Positions 47,306-58,218 of a DNA stretch of 64,000 bases are shown piece after piece (position 1 is the stretch's first letter; each line of letters begins with the position of its first letter). Both the position numbers and the translations under genes were made by a program. The DNA comes from Saururus chinensis (Eukaryota; Streptophyta; Magnoliopsida; Piperales; Saururaceae), in the NCBI GenBank assembly GCA_035235625.1, contig CP141150.1, positions 9,114,001-9,178,000 on the forward strand. The letters are read 5' to 3'. The notes beneath the pieces were generated by a model, which was not told where the DNA came from, searched no databases, and worked only from the letters and a program-made list of their open reading frames with translations.

Positions 47306-47660
47306 GACATAGAGAAGCTGCAAACTAGGCAGTATCTCATGAAGGTCAGGGACTTGACACACAGTGGAAGCTGAGAATTTAAGTGATGGTAACAACTATT
47401 AGGAGACAAAAACTAGCAAGACCATGTGAAACCAGCTGAACCATGCCTCTTGAATGCACCTGTCTTACTTTATTTATCCACTTATTACAGCCTAGCTAGC
47501 TTGTGTTGATTGACATTGCTCAGCATTATATTTCTATAGATACACAGTATTTCTTCATTGATGTTCATCAGTCTTCCCTCTTTCTTCAAGACTTCCTCCA
47601 TTATAACATCATGCATCCTTACTTGCTAACAAAAAAACATTACATCCAGCAGAACCTGTA

Positions 47661-47792
47661 ATGGCCATCCGTCTCTTAAGAAGGATTCAAGCCAAACAAG
47701 TTACTCAGCGTTCACTAGCCAGAGATAGATCATTGTCCACCACTAATGTCCCTAAAGGGCACTTTGCGGTATATGTTGGGGAAGCTTGTTGA
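47661..47792 (+). pseudogene. SAUR E' pseudogene (truncated)
   Basis: 43 codons, MAIRLLRRIQAKQVTQRSLA... to GEAC-stop, with the same roughly 55 bp deletion as SAUR E at 38396. Shared lesion, so inactivation preceded the tandem duplication. Confidence 0.88.
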
Positions 47793-48244
47793 AGAAGGGT
47801 GGGAAAGCTTTTTATGTCATTTGTGTGGAAGCTTCATATGTTAATTGTGCAGATACTTCTGTGTACAACCATGGCAGTGATGGTTCTTATCCTAATCCAT
47901 ATTTTGATAGGCCTAACTTCTCTTACAACCACTATGAAATGATTTTGATGAACATGTTGTGGATCGATTCTGCCTTTTTTTACAAGAATTAACAGGTCTA
48001 CTTTAGCAGAGACAACATAGGAAGTAAGAGGAAGATTATTAGTACGGGGGCTTCTAGTAATTTATATACTGATTTTAGCTAACTAATGACCTGATCGGAA
48101 AAGTGTGCACAAATTTGTCTTACCCTGATCAAAAATAACCAACAGCCAAAATGGTAGTGTATCATTAATGGAGAGAGGGAGAAACAGGCTGCAAACTAGC
48201 TAGGAACTGCGAACCACACGAAAAGGTCAGCCAAATCATTGGGC

Positions 48245-48250
48245 CCGACA
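48245..48250 (-). promoter_or_regulatory. TGTCGG auxin response element 1, SAUR F'
   Basis: CCGACA in GGGCCCGACAAGCTGCATG, equivalent to 38970-38975. Confidence 0.55.
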
Positions 48251-48344
48251 AGCTGCATGCTATACGTTCAGTTCTACTGTGGAAGTGTAACTCTCAATTA
48301 CATATGAAGGTTAGGCAGACAGTACCTCATGAATGACACTGCAC

Positions 48345-48350
48345 CCGACA
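48345..48350 (-). promoter_or_regulatory. TGTCGG auxin response element 2, SAUR F'
   Basis: CCGACA in GCACCCGACAAGACTTGACA, equivalent to 39068-39073. Confidence 0.55.
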
Positions 48351-48536
48351 AGACTTGACACAGAGTGGATACTATGAATTGAAGCGATGGTGGTAGCAGC
48401 TGGTAGGAGACAAAGCAATACCAAGACCATGTGAGACCAGCTGAACCTTGCTAGCTCTTCCATGCAAGTATTTCACGTCATTATCCACTTCCACAGCCTT
48501 CGCTTGAGTTGGTTGGCATTGCCCATCATCAACTTT

Positions 48537-48546
48537 CTATATAAAC
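48537..48546 (+). promoter_or_regulatory. TATA box, SAUR F'
   Basis: CTATATAAAC about 100 bp before the ATG. Confidence 0.6.
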
Positions 48547-48642
48547 ACACTATGTCTTCCTTGAAGTCCATCAGCTTCCCTCATTCTCCAAGCCTTTCTC
48601 CACTGTGTCATCAGAAATATTCTTCCTCCACCATAACCAATC

Positions 48643-48939
48643 ATGGGCATCAGTCTCTTTGGAACAATTCAAGCCAAACAGGTCATTCAGCGTTCTCTGG
48701 TCAGAGGTAGATCAGCTTCCACCATTAGTGTCCCTAAAGGCTATTTTGCTGTTTATGTTGGGGAGGCACAGAAGCGTTTTGTTGTTCCTATCTCTTTCTT
48801 GAAGCAGCCTTTGTTCCAATACTTGTTGAAGAAGGCTGAGGAAGAGTTTGGCTTCAACCACCAAATGGGTGGCCTCACTATTCCCTGCAAAGAAGAGGCT
48901 TTTGTAGCTCTGACTTCTCACTTGGAAAGTAGGTCATGA
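48643..48939 (+). CDS. SAUR family auxin-responsive protein (SAUR F')
   Basis: Intact 98-codon gene, [20 protein letters not shown]... with [20 protein letters not shown] at about residues 29-48, [18 protein letters not shown] at about 64-81, and C-terminus HLESRS. It is the undamaged counterpart of the frameshifted SAUR F (39366). The promoter has a TATA box and two TGTCGG boxes. It is about 80% similar to SAUR C, so C and F are older paralogues within the duplicated unit. Expected role as for other SAURs. Confidence 0.94.
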   Translation: MGISLFGTIQAKQVIQRSLVRGRSASTISVPKGYFAVYVGEAQKRFVVPISFLKQPLFQYLLKKAEEEFGFNHQMGGLTIPCKEEAFVALTSHLESRS

Positions 48940-49449
48940 GATTCAAAAAAGGAATGACAAGGACACAAGGCATGCGACAAAATAGTGGCCATCTTACCTC
49001 TCATTCTGGACCTCATGTCTTCTGTGTACAGTGATCTTTCTGATCACACAATTTTGTTAATGAGATAGACACACATATAAACTGTACATTTTTTCTTCCT
49101 TTTCTTTACTAATACAATAGTGGAAAAAAATAGTTCTGGTTCCTTCTTTTAATTTTCTTCTCTATATACTATGTTTAACTTGATTTTCATTTCCTATTGT
49201 TGTGATTTGTGGCGTGAAACACAAATTATGCTAGGTGGTTCTTGTCTCGTATTAGCACTAACATAGTTATTTCCATGTTAATTGAGTAAGATCGTAATTT
49301 TCAGAGGCAAATATTGATACCCACCTGCCGCCTCCCCCGAGTAACTTGGGCCACACAATTTTGTTAAAGAAAAGCTTATGGCATCATTTTCAAAATACAT
49401 CTTTTCTGAATGGTTAATATTAAAATTACAACCGTACAAGAGTCTCCCA

Positions 49450-50785
49450 CACTAAAATAAAAATATAGCATTAGCGGCGTTTTTACTAATGATGCAAATA
49501 TAAGCGTTGCTAAAAATTGCTATTTGAGACGCATACTTAATCGTCGCAAAAAAAAAAAATATTAGCAATATTTTTTTATTAAGTGTCGCTAATAGTTATA
49601 TAATAGCAACACTTATTATGAAGCGTCGATGTATAATGTAAAGCGTCGCTAATATATGACTAATATTGATGCATAGAACAAATGTCGTTACAGGATATTT
49701 ATTTTTTTAAAAAGAAAAAAATCATTACTAGTAGCAACATTTTATCAAAAGTGTTGCTAATAGTTTTAATAATAACAACATTTATTAGAATGCATAACTA
49801 ATAGTTATAATTTAAAATAAAAAATTAAAATTTAATTTTTATAATTTTTTATAATTTTTTATATTTTAAAAAAATATATAAAATAAATATTATTAGCAAC
49901 GCATAATGCTATGTGTCACTAATAAACTAGGTATTCGTGACGCATATAATTATGTATTGCGAGTACCGTGTCTATTAGCGACGAATATTACTAAGCGTCG
50001 CTAATAATATTTATTTTATTTTTTATTTTAAAAATAAATTTATAAAAATTAAAATTAGATGAGAGATAGTGTGTAGAGAGAGGTGACAGAGAGGTGAGAG
50101 AGAGGGAGAGAGAGAGGAGAGGGAGATAGACAGAGAGGAGAGGGAAGAGAGAGAGGAGAGAGAGGGAGGGAGAGGAGAGGGAGAGAGTGAGGAGAGAGGG
50201 TGAGAGAGAGGAGAAAGGGAAGGATGGTAGAGAGAGGGTGAGGAGAGAGAGATAGGATGAGAGAGTGTGTGTTATGAAAGATGAGAGGAAGATTAATTAA
50301 ATTTAAATTTTTTAAGATTTTTTTTTATAAATTATTTTATTCTAAAAATAATAATAATAAATAAATAAATATTATTAGCTATGCATAGTATTATGTGTTG
50401 CTAATATACTAAATATTTGCAAGATTATACAAGCCAAGTAGACAAGTATAATCGATAAAAACTTTTATTTTTTTAAAATATATTTTAATATTAGCGATGT
50501 ATACGGAACGCCGCTAATAATAAATATTAGCGACATAAGTCAGTATGCATCGCTAATAATGTATTATTTGCGATCTTTGTTTATGTGTTACAAAAAATTA
50601 TATATGTCACTAATATTGCACTATTAGCGACATTTTATGTATATGTCGCTAAATAATAGTTGCGACTGTAGTTTTTTCGACGCTTATGGTGACACTTTGT
50701 ATATATTACTAATAGTCATTAGCGATGCATATAAGACTATTAGTGATACATAAATACGTCACTAATAGTCTTTTTTGTTGTAGTG
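49450..50785. mobile_element. CACTA-like non-autonomous transposon (right duplicate copy)
   Basis: The left end is CACTAAAATAAAAATA; the right end reads inward CACTACAACAAAAAAG, nearer to the family consensus than the left copy. TTAGCGACGC-type pairs fill both subterminal regions; a GA-rich island lies at 50055-50290. Compared with 40164-42593 it lacks the second GA island and the GC-rich cargo (about 1.1 kb). Confidence 0.7.
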
Positions 50786-50789
50786 TCAT

Positions 50790-51010
50790 GAGCTCACTGT
50801 AAGGAATGTGCCTTAGGGCTGTTATTGAGATCAACGGCACATACATTAGTACGCATTAACGTAAGTATAGCACATGTTAGCATGAGTATTACTGACGCTA
50901 ATATGTGCTAACGTGTGTGACGTTAATTTTAAGAATAAATAGTCCCCAAGAGTTCTTTACGCTGGGCTCATAGCGAAAAATGAGCTTGAAAAACTCTTCC
51001 CTAGTCACGA
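50790..51010. mobile_element. fold-back MITE, right copy
   Basis: Equivalent of 42600-42840: TACGCATTAACGTAAG...GCTAATATGTGCTAACGTG core with arms CTTAGGGCTGTTATTGAGAT and GAGTTCTTTACGCTGGGCTC. Confidence 0.55.
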
Positions 51011-51224
51011 TGGTATGAAATGGCCATTTCATCACTTTCAAGTCATGTCCTCTATCCTGTCCTCACATAGTTCCCCTTAAATCAAGATTGTACAATTCAA
51101 TTCTATATATAAAAAAAAAAAGATTGTACAAGCCAAGTGGACAAGTGTAGGACTCGTTGGTTCTTTCTATAAGCTTTTCTTTCAATTTGCACCCCTCCCT
51201 TAATGTTCAAAATTGGATAGACGA

Positions 51225-52477
51225 CCTATAGTGGACGTGGTACTTGAATAATTAAAAATTATAGTGATTGTTGCATAAAATAATTTTTTTTTCGACAAAG
51301 TATGCTTTTTAAAATATCATCATCTTGAGGGGGGCAATGTTTTATGCTCTTTAACAGTAAGGCTAGCATAAGGTGCTCTAGCCATTAATATTTATTTGAG
51401 ACCTACAATGTACACGTTAGCCGTATATTAGTATTATTGGCTTTAACGCTAACATGTGCTAGTGTATCCTTACACTAAGTTCATTGTCAGTCCCATTCAA
51501 GATGACTTAATTTTTATGCGTTGTCTGAAATGCCCTGATCACCTATTTAAAAACATAATACAAAATAGATTTTCATGAATCTTGTGTAATTAAAATTTTC
51601 AAAATTTAGTACTACTCATGGTTGGTCCAATCCAGTTTGTCCAGGATACCTTTCAGCAACATGCCAACATGTGACTCTTTGTTATAATTAAGTTACATCT
51701 GCTTTTATAAAAAAAAGAGTTGGGATCTGTTCACTTGATCTATCCAAACTAAAGATATGCATAGGATGATATACAGTAGACTTCTGTTTTCTATGTCAAA
51801 CACAAAAAGGGAAACGAGAGAGGCTTTTGTGAAGGACGCGTCGAAACTGAGTGAGCAAAGCGTGACAGGGAAGTGTATTGTTGTACATTTGTACTACAAT
51901 TTTAGAACAGCATTATGAGGAACAAACAACCGCTACGACGTAAATTTAAGGCATCCCACTGCAATTTTAGACGGCAGTCAATATAGTCGCTAGCTACGGA
52001 AGGCAAGGAGAAGAAAAATCTCTTGACAATGAAGATCCAAAATACAGCCTCAGCAGCACCAACATAAGCAACCATAAAGTGAATACATATTTGATCATGA
52101 AAATTTGAGCTTTTTTATTATTTTCTCCAAGACATATAATACATGAACGAAACTTTGCCTCAAAAAATGTAATTCTAAGGAGGGGACAAAAAAGAGAAAG
52201 AGATATAAAATGCTGCCCCCATTAGATGTTGGTTCATCTGAACAACAGTCTAATGACAATTCTTCCCCAAACTTTTATTATCAGAAAAACAAACAACGGC
52301 AAAAGAAAAAAAATTGAAAAAATTGAAAAAATAAGGCCAAATTTAAGACTTGCCAACTTCTCCATTGGCTTAACAGTATTTTCCAAATCAGCAATGATCC
52401 ACATTCAAATGATTTCATTTCTTCCCTTCGAATTTGCAGACACACTCGAACATTCACGTCAAGGTTAAGCCATCTGC
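51225..52477. other. spacer with a fold-back MITE relic (about 51335-51510)
   Basis: GGGGGCAATGTTTTATGCTC with TACACGTTAGCC...TTTAACGCTAACATGTGC and a right arm CTTACACTAAGTTCATTG resembles a decayed ACGCTAACGTGCG-family MITE. No gene. The end nearest 52477 is the presumed 3' untranslated region of the sulfurylase gene. Confidence 0.45.
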
Positions 52478-55400
52478 CTATGTCGACATAGCAGCTGGTA
52501 TCTGAGTCGTCTCTTCAGCTTGCAATCTCTCATAGTAGTTCACAAGAACTTTCCAACCACCAGGGCACATAAACCCTTCAGGCGGGTTCTCACCATTTTT
52601 CGCATAAGCTCTCATCTGATTCCAGATTACATAATAGATAAGTGCAAAACCAATAAATTAACGTTTTTAGCTGTTCATGCTCTCAGATTTAAACGAGTAT
52701 TTTTAGCATCAATGAAAAAGGTGACATTATAAATCATGTTAAGCAGTCATCAAAGGACAGACAACAATTCCTACCTTGGTACCAGAAATGAAGAGGAAAT
52801 CTTTAGAGCGTGAGGGGTCGAAAAATGCCATCTTTCTTTCCACTGTGTCATATGCTGCCACCTGTTAAACAAAAAATAAGCACAATTGATATCACATATT
52901 TTCTGACACAAGCTTCACATAGACGGAAATAGCCATGTATTATTCTAATCATGCTGCTACATAGTAAGATTAAGGGCTCAAGTATATAATAAGCTATTCC
53001 AAATTTGAAGTTCAGAATAAAGAGCATGCCTCGACATAAAGCAACTAGACATTGGAACCAGAATTTCAAATCAAAGCATAATTCTTCTCACATCTGGCTT
53101 CGGCATACAAAAAAAAAACAAAGAAGTATCTACGCTTTTTATACTGGTTGCAGAGTCATCAAGAATGAATATTTTAAATGTAGAAGCCTTAATTCTTAAT
53201 AACTTTAGATGAAGCCTATTACACTAGAAAATGACAAATAAGATACATAAGCACCCATAAAGGTAACAGTATTCCTACCCTGAAAGGTAAAATATTCAAC
53301 TTTTCCAGACCCGGAGCCATACTCAACACCTTCTTCCCATGATCAGGGTCATATAAATCCCTCTTCTCAGTTGGATGTCCCATACCAGCAGGATCACGGC
53401 CCACAATATAGAAATTCGCTCCAGCATTAATTCTTGCCTTTGCATGCCACTGTACTTCTGTAGGACCTGCATAATGCATGGGAGATGGAAATATAGACAC
53501 TACAGTAGTCTCTGGATCAAGAACGCCATCTTCCAAAACCTGCATGTATCAGAATTTAAAATTCACAATGAGCACTCTTAAGTTAAAAATTACCTCAACT
53601 GATAAATCTGATTTTTGTCCAAAGTTCTTTCACATAAGCCAAGAGATTAACATTCAAACTAGAAGAATCATAACAGAAACTAGTTTAACTGTAAAAACAG
53701 AATGACAGTATTTCAAGGCACGACCTTGCTGTGCTGTTCCATGCGGACATCCAAGGGAACATCGTCTGCTTTGGTAAAACCACCTAAAGGATGGAGCAAA
53801 AGGATTGGGTTCTTGTACCCCATTTCAAGAAGTCGTCGACGTGTGTCATTCATTAAAAGTGCATGCCCATTATGAACAGGATTCCTCAACTGGAATGCAA
53901 ATACAGCATCTGCTTGGCGCTGATCAAATTCCTTGCGGAGTTCTTTTGGAGAAAGTCTGTAGTGATCAAGACCATCATTGTACTTGATTGGCTCAAACAC
54001 CTCAAGGTCCCCGCCAATCAGCCAGTTTCCAGCCGGTGTAATTGCCTCCTCAACATATGGTAATCCTGGTGCAGTAGTTCCCCATGTTCTAGCAATTCTT
54101 TCTTCTTTGTTGTGCTTGTATATTTCAATCCTGGGGCAAGAGGCAATCGGTTTAATAAGTACAAACTAACAGCAATAAGATATCTTTTTTCTTTTTTTTT
54201 GCAAGCTGATGCACATAGAGCTAATCTTAAATCACAAGGCCCCTTGGAGCCTGTCACAGACGAAACCTAGAGTAACAAGCCTCTACTGAATAGTGGCAAA
54301 GCAAAGCAGAAATGCCATGAATTGTCTTCATCGATTCCCAGAAGAAAGTATGAAGAAACCATGGTCTACATTCCAAACTCTTGTTAAGAAAATATTTGTG
54401 CCTAGGAATTAAAATATCTGTATAAATATCGTGTTTCAGATTGATAACTTACAATTTCAAGAGAAGAGAAAAAAAAAGTATTCTGTCAAATAATATGGTC
54501 ACTGTGAAGAGAAAAATCAGCTCCAAAAGAAATGAACCTCTTTGAGAAAAAAAATTCCACTAGAACTCATTGAAAAAAAAAAATTCTACTTAAAACAGAG
54601 GAGGTAGCAACTACGCAAGAAATAGCGGAAGCAAAACATAAATGGCAGTGAAGGGAAACTTCCAACGGCGGGGGAGATAATGGCTTTCACAGAAATTTTT
54701 GCTTTTTTTTTTTTTATAGATTGGTCACAAAAGGACTGCAAATTTTAAAAAATGAAAATTCCATTAATATCTCCCCGAAGTAAAAGTATGACTCTCCAGA
54801 CAACAGTCAAACTTGAAAATCTGGAACAATTAGTGGATCAAACACAGGTAGTCATACTGCAGGAAATTTGAACCCAGACATCAAAGATGAATGCATGACA
54901 TACTCCATGAACAAAATAATTACCCAAATAAAAAATTTAAATCATACATGAACACTTTCCACAAACTACACACAAAATCAAAAACAAACAAACCAGCTCT
55001 TGCAGACAAAACTAACCAATGGCAAGCACTCATCGGACAAATCACCCCCAACAAAGTGCAAAAATCAGAAAATAAGAGATAAAAATAAAGATCAAATTTG
55101 CAAAAAAGTTTAAAAACTGACTTTTTTTATAGGTAAAAAAAAAGACTTCTAATACGAGGGAGACCGCTAATATCACAAATGGCAAACACCCACAAGCCAT
55201 TCATTCCAAAAACTCAAAGAAGAAATAGAAAAACAAGAAAGGCAGATCATTTGACACAAAAAACGAAAACAAAGACCGACCTCCGAAGAACACCAACGAG
55301 ATCGCCGTCAGGCCCCAGAAGCGAGACGTCCTTGGAGTCCCCAATGGCGGCCCGCTCCTCGTCGTCGACGTCGAGCACGATTGGCAGCGACATGTTGACC

Positions 55401-55771
55401 ACCGTCTTCCCGTCGTCGAGGTGGAGGGAGTTGAAGTGGAGGCTCTGCAGGTACTCATGCTCCCGCATGAAGCCCCGGAGGGGGCTGGCCCACCCCTCGC
55501 TGAGCACGTGGGTCCACTGCAAATCCACCGGGGAGAGCCTGGCCGCGGGCAACCGCGCAGCTGTGGCCTTCCTGGCAGCCCGCTCGGCTGCCGGGACAAC
55601 CAGGTCGACGAGGGCCCCGCCGTCGGGCTCGATGAGGGAGCTCCTGATGGACGCGGCGGCGGCGGAGGAGGACATGGGGAGGCGGAAGGAGGGGCCGGAG
55701 TGGAATTTGGGGGAGCGGAGAGTGAAGGAGAGGCTGAAGCTGATGGGATGGGGTCTGGCTGTGGAAGCCAT
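52478..55771 (-). CDS. ATP sulfurylase (sulfate adenylyltransferase), plastid type
   Basis: Five exons on the minus strand: 55281-55771, 53725-54130, 53279-53539, 52775-52861 and 52478-52615, all GT-AG, 1383 nt, 460 residues. It opens [16 protein letters not shown], Ser/Arg-rich with few acids, a likely plastid transit peptide of about 45-50 residues, then [13 protein letters not shown]. Later landmarks are [37 protein letters not shown], the nucleotide-binding [58 protein letters not shown] and PGGWKVLV. It catalyses ATP + sulfate to adenosine 5'-phosphosulfate + PPi, the entry step of sulfate assimilation. Length and exon joins are as expected and no lesion is seen. Exon 1 is markedly GC-rich compared with the surrounding DNA. 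Confidence 0.96.
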
Positions 55772-55822
55772 TGCGGGAGAGAGAGAGATGTCAGGCCCGG
55801 AAGGTTGGAGAGAGAGAGTTTT

Positions 55823-55831
55823 CTATTTATA
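55823..55831 (-). promoter_or_regulatory. TATA box, ATP sulfurylase
   Basis: TATAAATAG on the minus strand, about 52-60 bp before the ATG at 55771. A CT-rich stretch (minus strand) lies between it and the start, as in many plant leaders. Confidence 0.5.
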
Positions 55832-57397
55832 CAATAAAGCTAATTGTTTATTTTGATTGCAAGAAGCCATTGGATTGGCCACATGTTTTTCGTTTTTATT
55901 TGATTAAGATTAGTTTTTTCATTTTTATTTATATTTTAATATTATTTTAAAATTTTATTAAAATTTAAATTTTAAATTTATAATTAGAATTTTGTTTATA
56001 TGAGCTCGTGCTTAATCAGCTTTGTGCTATTGGATCTCTATCTAAGAGTTCATGATGTCGGAGCTTACGCTAACATGCATGTAAGGGCATGCAAACTTAT
56101 ATTATTGGATCTCGATCGAAGAGTTCATGATGTCACGCAAAGGCTTACTTTAGATGTATATAAATAAAATTTAAATATAAGAGAAAATTAATTAATTTAC
56201 ACTCAAAAATAAAATTTAAATATAAGAGAAAATTAATTAATTTACACTCAAGCCAAAAGTAGGCGGAACACACATCAGGCCCACGAAGAGTAGATGCTAG
56301 ATGAAGGAGGAAACACTTTCCTTTTATTCCCCTGCCTCTTTTGAACGTTTTCCTTAGAAAAAGTGGAGGACATACGGCGAAGATAGTCATGAGGCCACCT
56401 AAACAAGGTGCTTAACAAATTAAGCAAACTCTTATATATAATATTTTCTTCATCCCAATAATAACCCATGTTAAAAAAACAAAATAAATATAAAATTTTT
56501 TTAGCCAAAGTTAAAATTATTAAATTAAGTGGTAGAAAGTATATTTATAAGAAATAAGGATTGGTCGTTATAAAAATGTGTATATTAAAATGTTTAATAT
56601 TTGTTATATAAATAGAACTTCATTTATATGCATGACACACATGTATCATTGTGTCTATTGCACTACTAATATTAGGGGTTATTTGGGTGTTAGAAACGGA
56701 AGTAAAATTTTTTAAAATTAATTCTAAAAATTTACTATCGAAATTGAATTATGTTTAATAAAAAAAAATTTAGAATAAATTAGGATGTCATGTAAAACTC
56801 AAATTTAAAACTTTAAACTAATATAACTCTCTCTCTCTCTCTCTTGAACTCAAATATGCACGTTTTTAGTATTATTACATTCTTAAATTCAAAATCTATT
56901 AAACAAGATCCATAAGGGTACATAATTTTAAACTTTTAAAGTAGGCCCACCTATATGGCATATTTTTCGAGGCTCAAATTGATATAAGAGGTAGCCGTTG
57001 AAAAATAACGGAATCTATAATTTTTAAAATGGGGGCTGAGAGCTAGAATTGACGGAATTACCTCATGAGGTGATTCCAGTCGATTCTGGCTTGAAATGAC
57101 TTAGAACCAACTTTTGTGCTGAATTTTTAATTTTGCCACATTCTACCCATAAACATGATTCTGATAATTCAAATCGGAATTGGGATGGAATCAACATAAT
57201 CTCATAAAAATTAAGTACCAACTTTATTTAATTTTTTAAAATAAAATAAAACTACTAATATAAGACAAATAGAGTACTCATTCTATCTCATATTAATAAA
57301 TATATTTTAAAAAATAGTAATTTTTATTAAATAGTAAACCCTATATATAAAAAAGATAAAATAAGCTTATACTCAAATCATTTAAATTGAACAAAAT
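55832..57397. other. AT-rich spacer
   Basis: No gene recognised. A 45 bp unit (AAATAAAATTTAAATATAAG...) is duplicated in tandem at 56162-56251. The stretch 56030-56140 holds two copies of GATCTC(T)ATC...GAGTTCATGATGTC. A CT microsatellite lies at about 56827-56846. Confidence 0.5.
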
Positions 57398-57490
57398 AAA
57401 GCTAAGGGTTTTAGACGTTAACTACAAAAAAAGATTTATTAATCTGTCATTAACTCTAAAATTTATATTTAGACAAAAAGACCCTTAACT
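57398..57490. repeat. shared module L, copy 2 (partner 14336-14430)
   Basis: AGGGTTTTAGACGTTAACTA and TTAACTCTAAAATTTATATT are shared with 14336-14430. It immediately precedes the COMT exon. Confidence 0.7.
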
Positions 57491-57526
57491 GCACTCCTCT
57501 GCCATTGTCTTCTCCTTTTGTCAACC

Positions 57527-57940
57527 ATGCTATCATCGCTAAACCAGACTAGGGATTCTGATGAGAACACAAGCTGCCTCTATACCATGCAGTTGGCTAG
57601 CCTCTTCGTTCTCCCCATGTCCGTCAAAGCTGCCATCAAGCTGGGCATCTTCAAGATCATAGCCAAGGCCAAGCCGGGAGCTTATCTCTCCTTGGCTGAG
57701 GTCGCTGCTCAGCTCCCCACCGAGAACCCACAGGCTCCCACCATGTTGGACTGTATCCTCTGCCTACTGGTGAGCTACTCCGTCCTCAACTACTCTATTG
57801 CCACCCTCGAGGATGGATGCATCAAGCAACTCTACGGCATGGCCCTAGTCACCAACTTCCTGGTGAAGAACAAGGATGGTGTGTCCATCAATCCTCTGGT
57901 CCTCATGATTAAGGCTAAGGTCATCATGGAAATGTGGTAA
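57527..57940 (+). pseudogene. COMT-type O-methyltransferase, first-exon fragment
   Basis: ATG at 57527 opens MLSSLNQTRDSDENTSCLYT, then MQLASLFVLPMSVKAAIKLG and GAYLSLAEVAAQLPTENPQA, the N-terminal dimerisation domain of caffeic acid O-methyltransferase-like enzymes. The frame continues to about KAKVIMEMW and stops at 57938. In intact COMT genes this is followed by WYHLKDAV and the SAM-binding domain, which I do not find downstream. The last codons read ATGTG|GTAAAA, so the stop may simply be intron sequence after a real donor. With no exon 2 before 64000, it is most likely a gene fragment. Intact family members methylate catechol hydroxyls in lignin and phenylpropanoid pathways. Confidence 0.8.
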
Positions 57941-58125
57941 AAAGTTACATCCTTCTGCCTCCAACAAAAACAGGAAGAAACTAACTTTCCCTTTAGGGAA
58001 AGCCAATGGCCAACACCCAAACTCTCGGCGTAGATGCCTAAATTGTTTTTCAAGGGGGAATAAAAGTAAGAGATGAAATTTAATTCACAATGTTATTCAC
58101 ACCCAGTGGTAAGTAGAGGAAGAAG

Positions 58126-58218
58126 ACAATAAATATTTATTCACTTTGTTATATACAAAAAGAGTAATTTACTCTTTTTATTATATACAAAGAAAGAAAA
58201 TATTTACTATCTTTATTA
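58126..58218. repeat. shared hairpin module R, copy 2 (partner 15040-15142)
   Basis: TTATTCACTTTGTTATATAC, an imperfect hairpin with CTCTTTTTATTATATACAAA, then TATTTACTATCTTTATTA as in copy 1. Confidence 0.7.

Larger units (their letters stand above)
42976..51224 (+). repeat. 9 kb tandem segmental duplication, right copy
   Basis: Direct copy of 33942-42957, 8.2 kb long. It is shorter mainly because its CACTA-like element lost about 1.1 kb, and it carries one extra 234 bp MITE. The offset is 9.0-9.3 kb. Confidence 0.9.

Noticed and set aside
55640-55771. Possible miR395 target in the sulfurylase transit-peptide region
   Set aside because: CGCTCCCCCAAATTCCACTC matches only about 12 of 21 positions of the expected site, too few for a plant miRNA target.
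55179-55856. 225-codon plus-strand open frame
   Set aside because: It is antisense to exon 1 of ATP sulfurylase, whose minus-strand reading has all the family motifs and splice sites.
15144-58000. P450 plus COMT as a specialised-metabolism gene cluster
   Set aside because: Both are broken fragments 40 kb apart, with housekeeping genes and transposons between them.
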